5,273 nucleotides of DNA from Flavobacteriaceae bacterium (lineage in GTDB: Bacteria > Bacteroidota > Bacteroidia > Flavobacteriales > Flavobacteriaceae): assembly GCA_002714815.1 (NCBI GenBank), contig PAYI01000027.1:1-5273 (forward strand), in the 5' to 3' direction. The notes under the pieces are model-generated. The model worked only from the letters and a program-made list of their open reading frames with translations, had not been told where the DNA came from and made no database searches. Positions 1-5,273 of the stretch are shown in pieces. The number at the start of each line of letters is the position of its first letter. Positions within the stretch are counted from its first letter, which is position 1. The translations under genes were made by a program, and so were the position numbers.

Positions 1-454
1 CTCTAGATTTGGCCCACGTGATTTTTCCCAAACTACCGTTTTTAACTGTTTCCAAAGCCTTTATAAATTTTGGAGTGTAACATAAGTCTTCAAGGTAACC
101 AGCAAAAATACCAGCTTTTTCGACAGCCTCTAACATCCTTTTTGCCTCATCTGCATTTCTTCCTAGAGGTTTTGTACAGATTACAGCTTTATTATGTTTA
201 CAACATAAATCCACTGCTTTTTCATGAAGATTATTTGGTAATGCAATACATACAATATCTACATCTGAATTAGATATAGATTCCTCCATATTGTCAGAAT
301 GGTGTGGCACATCGTAATCATTTGCAAACTTTTTGGCACTTTCTTTACTTCTTGAATATATTGATACTACTCTATCTTTACTTCTATAGCCATGGAGAGA
401 ATCTGTATAAAACCTTCCAATAAAGCCTGAACCAAGCATTGCAATTTTTTGCAT
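1..454 (-). CDS. Gfo/Idh/MocA-family NAD(P)-dependent oxidoreductase, N-terminal part (cut by window edge)
   Basis: Translating the minus strand from the ATG at 454-452 gives 151 codons that stay open to the left edge, so the C-terminal substrate domain and the stop are missing. The protein begins MQKIAMLGSGFIG, a Rossmann fingerprint GxGxxG at residues 8-13. The end of the second beta strand reads YSRS (33-36) with no acidic residue; in this family that favours NADP(H) over NAD, which is an inference. Residues 93-100, CTKPLGRN, hold the family's conserved 'KP' lysine (K95), with CT in place of the usual E. GYLEDLCYTP (119-128) matches the region that follows in family members. Such enzymes oxidise or reduce hydroxyls of sugars, inositols and related cyclitols in the cytoplasm. 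The gene is divergent from the desaturase-Rieske-reductase fusion, so the two may share control. Family membership is clear; the substrate is unknown. Confidence 0.93.
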   Translation of the reverse strand, partial: MQKIAMLGSGFIGRFYTDSLHGYRSKDRVVSIYSRSKESAKKFANDYDVPHHSDNMEESISNSDVDIVCIALPNNLHEKAVDLCCKHNKAVICTKPLGRNADEAKRMLEAVEKAGIFAGYLEDLCYTPKFIKALETVKNGSLGKITWAKSR

Positions 455-664
455 AATTTTAAAAAATTAAATTCTGTAATTACTTATTAAATACAATTTT
501 TAGTTGATATACCCCTAGGTTAATAATGGCTTAATAAATTGATTATATAACTATTAGAATTCTTACAGGGTTTAATTATTTTTAACAGTAATACTAACAA
601 ATAAGTTATTAGAAAAATAATAATTTTTACAGACTTTTTAAATATTTGTTTATAAGTTTAAAAA
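455..664. promoter_or_regulatory. Divergent intergenic region between the oxidoreductase and the oxygenase fusion
   Basis: These 210 bases separate two outward-facing genes and must hold both promoters. They are very AT-rich and I found no open frame worth calling. The only TTTG on the plus strand is in AATATTTG at 641-648, 17 bases before the ATG at 665. It is one mismatch from the Bacteroidota -7 box (TAnnTTTG), but no TTG sits at the right distance upstream, so it is a weak candidate. No matching -7 box was found on the minus strand. Possible operator-like elements are the perfect palindrome AGAATTCT at 556-563, CCTAGG at 514-519, and a direct repeat TTAATAA at 520-526 and 531-537, spaced 11 bases apart. 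All are short enough to occur by chance at this base composition. Confidence 0.5.
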
Positions 665-2908
665 ATGATTGATACAGTTGATTATTCTCTTAACAAGAGA
701 GCATCTAAAAAAGCTAAAGAAAAAGGACTAGTAGATGCTGATTGGTATTTACCTCCAATTTCTAAAAAAGATATTAGAAAGCTTTTAGAACGTCGAGATA
801 AACCTGCCATTGTTGATTCGATTTTATGGTTTGGATTAATATGCAGCTCAGGATACGGAATCTATTATTTTTGGCAAACCTATTGGGTCATTATTCCAAT
901 ACTCATTTACAGTGTTCTTTATTACTCAACTGCGGATTCAAGATGGCATGAATCAGGGCATGGGACAGCATTCAAAACTGATTGGATGAATAATTTACTC
1001 TATCAAATTTCATCTTTTATGATCTATCGCCTTCCAATATCGTGGCGCTGGAGTCATGCACGTCATCACAGCGATACAATAATTATCGGTCGGGACCCAG
1101 AGATATCTGTTCCAAGACCACCAAATATTAAGGGTATTATATTAAAAATGTTTGGTTTCAAAACTAGTTTTAAAGAAACAAAAAAACTTATATTTCATTT
1201 ATTTGGTAAAGTTGGTGAAGAGGAGGCAGAGTATGTACCCAAAAGAGATTATAACAAAATGTTTTTTACGGCTTGGATCTGGCTTTTTATTTACTTGTTT
1301 TTTATAGGATTAGCCATTTATTTTCAAACAACACTTCCACTTTTTTATGTAATTTTTCCTAGATTTTTTGGATCATATTTATATATAATTTATGGTTTAA
1401 CTCAACACGCTGGTCTTGCAGAAAATGTACTAGATCACAGAAAAAATACCAGGACAGTTTATATGAATCCAATACACAGGTTTCTTTACTGGAACATGAA
1501 TTATCACCTTGAACATCATTTTTTTCCATTAGTTCCTTACTATAATTTACCAAGATTACATGAAGAGATTAAAGATTATTGTCCAAAACCTTATGGGAGC
1601 ATCTATGAGGCCTACAAAGAAATTATCCCTGCAATAATTAAACAAGAGAAAGATCCTACCTATTTTGTGAAAAGAGAATTACCTGAAATATCCCAAAAAC
1701 ATTTTGAAGAAAAGGAATACTTAAAAACAGAAAATGATTTAGTTAACGGATGGGTTAAGGTATGTCATTTTAATGATCTTGATAAAGAAGATGTAATTCG
1801 TTTGGATTATAAAGAAAAAACGTTTGCTGTTTATAAAACAAAAAATTTAAATATATATGCTACTGACGGAATTTGTACACATGGTAAATCTCATTTATCT
1901 GATGGTTTAGTCATTGGTGATCAAATCGAATGTCCAAAACATAACGGACGCTTTGATATAAAAGATGGAACTGTCAAAAGACCACCCGTGTGTATAGGAT
2001 TGAATTGTTATGAAACAAAAATTAATGATAATGTAATTTTACTCAACCCAAATTCAGGAATAAAAAAAGGTAAAATAAAAGAAAGTAAGTCTTTCGAAGT
2101 TGTTTCTAATTTAAATGTTGCAACTTATATTAAAGAATTAATAATTAAACCAGTTAATAATAGTAAACTCGAATTTACTGCTGGAGATTATGTACAATTT
2201 GAAATTCCTCCTTATGAAATGAATTTCAAGCAAATCAATTTAAAAGATAGTTATAGAAAGATATGGGAAAAAAAGGGATTATTGAAACTAAATTCATTAA
2301 ACACCTCTAAAGTTTCACGTAATTATTCAATTGCAACAAATCCTGATACAGAAGATTATTTGAAATTTAATATTAGGCTGGCACTTCCTTTGAATGTATC
2401 TAAAGATCCTCCTGGTGTAGGGTCTTCATACTTATTTAATCTTAAAAAGGGAGATAAAATTGAACTATTTGGTCCATTTGGTGATTTTCATTTAAAACAA
2501 ACGGATAATGAAATTGTTTTTATTGGAGGTGGAGCTGGAATGGCTCCTTTAAGATCTCAAATTTCAAATTTATTTGATTCAAATCCTACCAATAGGCTGA
2601 TTAGTTTTTGGTATGGAGCAAGATCTGAAAAAGAGCTATTTTATCAAGACTATTTTCAGTTTTTAGACAAGTCCTTTGATAATTTTAGTTTCAATGTAGC
2701 ATTTTCAGATCCCATTCCAACTGATAATAACCAATTTAATGTTGGTTTTATACATGAAATTGTTTACGACAACTATCTTAAATCAAAAGCTAATCTCTCA
2801 AACATAGAATTTTATCTCTGCGGTCCACCAAAGATGATTACTGCATGCAAAAAAATGCTTTACGATATTGGGGTTAAATCCCAAAATATTTTATACGATC
2901 AATTTTAG
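665..2908 (+). CDS. Three-domain fusion: desaturase-type di-iron oxygenase (MocD-like), Rieske ferredoxin (MocE-like), NqrF-like flavin reductase
   Basis: A 747-residue protein with a full electron chain in one polypeptide. Residues 1 to about 340 form a membrane fatty-acid-desaturase-type domain: His boxes H95xxxH99, H131xxHH135 and H281xxHH285, extra His at 248 and 258, and hydrophobic segments near 47-67, 71-90, 108-125, 198-220 and 222-245. About 360-460 is a Rieske [2Fe-2S] domain with ligands C404, H406, C423 and H426. About 475-747 is a flavin/NAD(P)H reductase: RNYS at 552-555 (FAD), GGGAGMAPLR at 621-630 (nucleotide), CGPPKM at 719-724 and a terminal aromatic residue. The reductase resembles the NqrF catalytic half, without its plant-type ferredoxin. 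The first two domains recall MocD and MocE of rhizopine O-demethylation. The likely role is NAD(P)H-driven hydroxylation, demethylation or desaturation at the inner membrane; the substrate is unknown. The ATG follows an A-rich tract, and the next in-frame Met (108) lies past the first His box. Confidence 0.93.
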   Translation: MIDTVDYSLNKRASKKAKEKGLVDADWYLPPISKKDIRKLLERRDKPAIVDSILWFGLICSSGYGIYYFWQTYWVIIPILIYSVLYYSTADSRWHESGHGTAFKTDWMNNLLYQISSFMIYRLPISWRWSHARHHSDTIIIGRDPEISVPRPPNIKGIILKMFGFKTSFKETKKLIFHLFGKVGEEEAEYVPKRDYNKMFFTAWIWLFIYLFFIGLAIYFQTTLPLFYVIFPRFFGSYLYIIYGLTQHAGLAENVLDHRKNTRTVYMNPIHRFLYWNMNYHLEHHFFPLVPYYNLPRLHEEIKDYCPKPYGSIYEAYKEIIPAIIKQEKDPTYFVKRELPEISQKHFEEKEYLKTENDLVNGWVKVCHFNDLDKEDVIRLDYKEKTFAVYKTKNLNIYATDGICTHGKSHLSDGLVIGDQIECPKHNGRFDIKDGTVKRPPVCIGLNCYETKINDNVILLNPNSGIKKGKIKESKSFEVVSNLNVATYIKELIIKPVNNSKLEFTAGDYVQFEIPPYEMNFKQINLKDSYRKIWEKKGLLKLNSLNTSKVSRNYSIATNPDTEDYLKFNIRLALPLNVSKDPPGVGSSYLFNLKKGDKIELFGPFGDFHLKQTDNEIVFIGGGAGMAPLRSQISNLFDSNPTNRLISFWYGARSEKELFYQDYFQFLDKSFDNFSFNVAFSDPIPTDNNQFNVGFIHEIVYDNYLKSKANLSNIEFYLCGPPKMITACKKMLYDIGVKSQNILYDQF

Positions 2909-2934
2909 ATTCCATGCTGAACTTTTAGAATCAG

Positions 2935-3273
2935 TTATTGCAATCTGCAATTACCTGAGGGATACTGTTGTTTCATAAAATCAAGATAAAATCCAATGGT
3001 TTCACCTGTTAATATAGCCTCATCACTAGAATCAGAATCAGAACCTCCAAAAGCTTCAGACAAAGCACTTTCAATAGCTGAAGCGGGGTTCTGTCCTACA
3101 CAGAGTCCATCTGGATAAACGGAGCTAAAAGAGACTTCTGTTGTGATTGCATCTGTACCATCAAATGTTGTAAGCGCTAAAGTATCACATACTATGCAAT
3201 TTCCTGATGAGTCATCGTCCTTTGAGCAAGAAAATACAATTAAACAGATTAGAATTAATAAAATTTTTTTCAT
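2935..3273 (-). CDS. Small Cys-containing lipoprotein, function unknown
   Basis: A 112-residue protein that I do not recognise as a named family. It starts MKKILLILICLIVFSC, a hydrophobic signal ending in a lipobox with the lipidated Cys at 16. SKDDDSSG follows, an acidic/Ser stretch like the export signal that sends Bacteroidota lipoproteins to the cell surface. The mature part holds four more Cys: C26 and C29 as CxxC, C58 and C109. They could form two disulfides or, less likely, bind a metal. Residues 78-84 are a Ser/Asp run. The gene is convergent with the oxygenase fusion (26 bases between the stops) and divergent from the metzincin-like lipoprotein, whose signal peptide is closely similar. 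The start is fixed by the signal peptide. The gene call is firm on the signal and Cys pattern; the function is open. Confidence 0.8.
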   Translation of the reverse strand: MKKILLILICLIVFSCSKDDDSSGNCIVCDTLALTTFDGTDAITTEVSFSSVYPDGLCVGQNPASAIESALSEAFGGSDSDSSDEAILTGETIGFYLDFMKQQYPSGNCRLQ

Positions 3274-3381
3274 TTGTGTGTATTTATACTTTTAATTTAC
3301 AATTATTATTTTTATTAAAAAACTCGAATAAGAAATTTTTATAATATTAATTATCTTTAGAATCTATTTTAAATCAAACGC
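3274..3381. promoter_or_regulatory. Divergent intergenic region between two lipoprotein genes
   Basis: This 108-base AT-rich gap must hold promoters for both flanking lipoprotein genes. On the plus strand TATCTTTA at 3352-3359 differs from the Bacteroidota -7 box TAnnTTTG only in the last base and lies 22 bases before the ATG at 3382, but no TTG is correctly placed upstream. No Shine-Dalgarno is seen before either start. The promoter role is inferred from gene orientation. Confidence 0.4.
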
Positions 3382-4521
3382 ATGAGAGAGGTTTTTTTAA
3401 CTATAATCTGTTTAATTGCATTTTCTTGTTCTAAAGATAAAGATAACGGCACTACTTCGATCAAAGAGTACTCTTTTGGTGAATCCAATTCGGAGTTAAT
3501 GTATAAAGATTCTGATGATGTGTCGGAAATTACATCTAGTGACCTTAGGTATGAAATTGGAAAAATCATTAGAGTAAAACCTATTGATAATTTTACAATT
3601 GAAGTTGCAAATTTTGCACCAATAGACCTGGAAGATATCAAAATACTTGCCCAGATAGATGGTATTGATCAACAACTAAATTTTTTTAAAATAAATAAAA
3701 TTAATGCCCACGCCACAAAACAAGTAAGATATTCGTTCCTAGATGAAGGAACTTTATTTAATTCTACCACAGGTGAAAAAATCGATTTGACGGAATATAA
3801 GGAATCTGGTATTGGAACTGAAAATATTACTTTTAATTTTTCTGGTGATAGTGAAATTTTAACAAAACTCAAAAGCTTAAATAAGTTAAATTGGGAAATT
3901 AAATGGCATGATTATAATTTATATAATGACCCAAATGACAAATGGAAATTAGATATTGCACCAAAGGATGCTAGGAGGCTTTCAGGATTAATGATTAATT
4001 TGGGGTACATATTAGTTTCCAAGGAATTTGAACAAGAATTTCTTAACGAAGTAATTTTTGACAACGAAAAAGATACATTAAATCAGACTGAAAAAGAATT
4101 GGTTTTTAATAAGTTGCTAGATCTTGATTACTTTCAGGTGGGGATACCCACAACAACTAGTGGTCGGGGTGGTGCACCATATGTATTTGGTCTGGCTGAA
4201 CATATTTTAAACGGCTATATGACTTCCCCTGAACGTCCGTTTACTTGGATTGCAGTCCATGAAATAGGTCATATGCTTGGTTATTACCATGATTCCAATA
4301 TGACATACCCAAGCCCACGCTATCCAACTCCAGAAGAAGAGGCTAATGGTATTTACCCACAAGGGATAAGTGAAGTAGGTACTAGAATTGCAGAACTATT
4401 ACAAACAAGAGGAGATTTTATAGTTACCCCAAATAATTATTATAAACCCGAAGACTTTACGGATAATTCATCAAGAAATAAAAGACATTTTCATGTTTTG
4501 GGAGCATGCGATACTGATTAG
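3382..4521 (+). CDS. Putative metzincin-type zinc metalloprotease lipoprotein
   Basis: A 379-residue exported protein. The signal MREVFLTIICLIAFSC ends in a lipobox with Cys16, followed by SKDKDNG, so it is probably an outer-membrane lipoprotein, perhaps surface-exposed. Residues about 25-180 look like beta-rich, non-catalytic sequence of unknown fold. The catalytic part is C-terminal: H293-E294-x-x-H297-x-x-G300-x-x-H303-D304, the extended metzincin zinc site with E294 as general base. SNMTYP follows at 305-310. M307 could be the Met-turn residue, although it is only four residues after the third His, closer than in classical metzincins. A Gly-rich stretch, GRGGAP (261-266), precedes the site. 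The substrate is unknown; a secreted or surface peptidase is the simplest reading. The gene is divergent from the small lipoprotein and convergent with the phosphatase. The zinc motif is clear, but the family below metzincin level is not identified. Confidence 0.85.
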   Translation: MREVFLTIICLIAFSCSKDKDNGTTSIKEYSFGESNSELMYKDSDDVSEITSSDLRYEIGKIIRVKPIDNFTIEVANFAPIDLEDIKILAQIDGIDQQLNFFKINKINAHATKQVRYSFLDEGTLFNSTTGEKIDLTEYKESGIGTENITFNFSGDSEILTKLKSLNKLNWEIKWHDYNLYNDPNDKWKLDIAPKDARRLSGLMINLGYILVSKEFEQEFLNEVIFDNEKDTLNQTEKELVFNKLLDLDYFQVGIPTTTSGRGGAPYVFGLAEHILNGYMTSPERPFTWIAVHEIGHMLGYYHDSNMTYPSPRYPTPEEEANGIYPQGISEVGTRIAELLQTRGDFIVTPNNYYKPEDFTDNSSRNKRHFHVLGACDTD

Positions 4522-4555
4522 GAATTTTATAGAGATCTAATTATTTTTCTTCTAA

Positions 4556-5080
4556 TTAATTGCCAATTGTAACAGATCTTACTTCAACACTAACCTTAGA
4601 GTTTAAGATATTTACTATGTACAAACTATTATTATCTGAATCCGACATATTTGAAAATTTATTTTCTCCAATCAACTTATTTACCATACTTGGTGTGGTA
4701 TCACTATGACCTGAAATCAATACTCTTTTCCCTTGATTACTACTTATAAGTTGATTAATATCAAGTTCATCTACTGAATATATCTTTGGAATGATCTGCT
4801 TCAATTTGGATACAGGAAAAATCGTTTGTTTCGTCCTTATGTAATCTGTCGAGTAAATAGAATTTAAAGGTATTGTATCAAAATATGATGCCCAATGATT
4901 TGCTCTTTTTATTCCCTCTGATGTTAATATTGGATCTTTGTTTTCTGAGTTGCTTCTATCTTTTTCCGCATGTCGAATTAAATAAAATATAGTTTCTTTT
5001 TGTTTATCTCTAATTAAATTATCTTGACAAGAGATTATCAAAATAAATCCTAGTAAAATGATAAAAAAATTATTACTCAT
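4556..5080 (-). CDS. Histidine phosphatase superfamily lipoprotein (phosphoglycerate mutase-like/SixA-like)
   Basis: A 174-residue protein. It starts MSNNFFIILLGFILIISC, a signal with Cys18 as the lipidation site, so it acts in the periplasm or at the outer membrane rather than in the cytoplasm. The RHG-type motif is LIRHAEK at 34-40: H37 is the expected phosphorylated His and R36 a phosphate ligand. STDYIRTKQT at 77-86 supplies the second Arg (R82), and SGHSDTTP at 123-130 supplies the second catalytic His (H125). LTSEGIKRA (52-60) is the usual helix after the first motif. The length fits the small SixA-like branch, so a broad phosphoester role is likely and glycolytic mutase activity is unlikely. 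The start lies 5 bases after the stop of the upstream gene, so the two are probably co-transcribed. The substrate is unknown. Confidence 0.9.
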   Translation of the reverse strand: MSNNFFIILLGFILIISCQDNLIRDKQKETIFYLIRHAEKDRSNSENKDPILTSEGIKRANHWASYFDTIPLNSIYSTDYIRTKQTIFPVSKLKQIIPKIYSVDELDINQLISSNQGKRVLISGHSDTTPSMVNKLIGENKFSNMSDSDNNSLYIVNILNSKVSVEVRSVTIGN

Positions 5081-5085
5081 TCTAT

Positions 5086-5273
5086 TTACTTTTTTTCAAA
5101 ATTTGCTGTAAGTAATACACTTCTATCTTGAATAGTTAGCATTATTGAATCCTCATCACTGACAAAAGGTGTCGAACCCATTCCTGATCCTCCAGCTATA
5201 CCGCAGGTGTAACATATACATAAATTGCATTTATAGCCTGACCAACCGACAAACTTGAATCCTTCATTTGGTA
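5086..5273 (-). CDS. C-terminal end of a secreted or surface protein with an InlB-B/Flg_new-like repeat (cut by window edge)
   Basis: The minus strand is open from the right edge to a TAA at 5088-5086, giving 61 visible residues. GFKFVGWSG near the start of the fragment and VLLTANFEKK at its end match the beginning and end of the divergent InlB B-repeat (Flg_new-type; typically 'GY-F-GWSG ... T-ANF'). These repeats occur in large extracellular adhesin-like or enzyme-bearing proteins. Between the two halves is an unusual insert with four Cys (visible residues 15, 18, 20 and 23) followed by a Gly-rich stretch. The stop lies 5 bases before the start of the histidine phosphatase gene on the same strand, which suggests one transcript. 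The N-terminal domains lie outside the window, so the overall function is unknown. Confidence 0.75.
   Translation of the reverse strand, partial: PNEGFKFVGWSGYKCNLCICYTCGIAGGSGMGSTPFVSDEDSIMLTIQDRSVLLTANFEKK

Noticed and set aside
70..273. A 67-codon plus-strand open frame.
   Set aside because: It lies antisense inside the clearly coding oxidoreductase and shows no recognisable motif.
1359..1553. A minus-strand open frame of 64 codons.
   Set aside because: It lies opposite the third His box region of the desaturase domain, whose protein sequence is plainly conserved; it is a shadow.
2908..2932. GATTC (2908-2912) and GAATC (2928-2932) as a terminator hairpin between convergent genes.
   Set aside because: The stem is only 5 bp with a 15-base loop and no T-run after it, so it is not a credible intrinsic terminator.
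3369..3872. Two minus-strand open frames (3369-3641 and 3669-3872).
   Set aside because: Both are antisense to the metzincin-like lipoprotein, which has a signal peptide and zinc motif; neither shadow has domain features.
4536..4558. TCTAATTA repeated at 4536-4543 and 4551-4558; the inner TAATTA is self-complementary and could form a stem near two convergent stops.
   Set aside because: The stem would be 6 bp of A/T pairs only, and such repeats are expected by chance at this base composition.
1..5273. tRNA, rRNA, CRISPR arrays, insertion sequences or long repeats.
   Set aside because: No repeated spacer pattern, terminal inverted repeats, transposase motif or RNA gene signature was seen on either strand.

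Overview
The window is AT-rich, with long A/T intergenic tracts and no clear Shine-Dalgarno sequences. Three of its proteins begin with lipoprotein signal peptides, two of them of the '-FSC-SKD-' type with a charged stretch after the lipidated Cys. This points to Bacteroidota, most likely a marine or environmental member of the Flavobacteriia. The assignment comes from sequence style and is inference, not a database match.

Layout, left to right. (1) Positions 1-454, minus strand: the N-terminal 151 codons of a Gfo/Idh/MocA-family NAD(P)-dependent sugar/cyclitol oxidoreductase, cut by the left edge. (2) Positions 455-664: an AT-rich divergent promoter region. (3) Positions 665-2908, plus strand: the centrepiece, a 747-residue protein that joins a membrane di-iron fatty-acid-desaturase-type oxygenase (three His boxes), a Rieske [2Fe-2S] ferredoxin (CxH...CxxH) and a flavin/NAD(P)H reductase whose sequence resembles the C-terminal half of NqrF. 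(4) Positions 2935-3273, minus strand: a small Cys-containing lipoprotein. (5) Positions 3382-4521, plus strand: a lipoprotein with a metzincin-type HExxHxxGxxHD zinc-protease motif. (6) Positions 4556-5080, minus strand: a lipoprotein of the histidine phosphatase superfamily. It lies 5 bases downstream of (7), positions 5086-5273 on the minus strand, the C-terminal end of a secreted protein that finishes in an InlB-B/Flg_new-like repeat carrying a Cys-rich insertion.

The most interesting unit is the divergent pair at 1-2908. In rhizobia, rhizopine (3-O-methyl-scyllo-inosamine) catabolism uses the oxidoreductase MocA and an O-demethylating system, MocD (desaturase-like), MocE (Rieske ferredoxin) and MocF (reductase). 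Here the MocD-like and MocE-like parts and an NqrF-derived reductase form one polypeptide, divergent from a MocA-family gene. The inferred picture is a self-contained, membrane-bound, NAD(P)H-driven oxygenase or O-demethylase acting on a methylated cyclitol, sugar or similar small molecule, with the neighbouring dehydrogenase possibly acting on its product. The substrate cannot be read from the sequence. The right half looks like an unrelated set of cell-envelope and secreted proteins.
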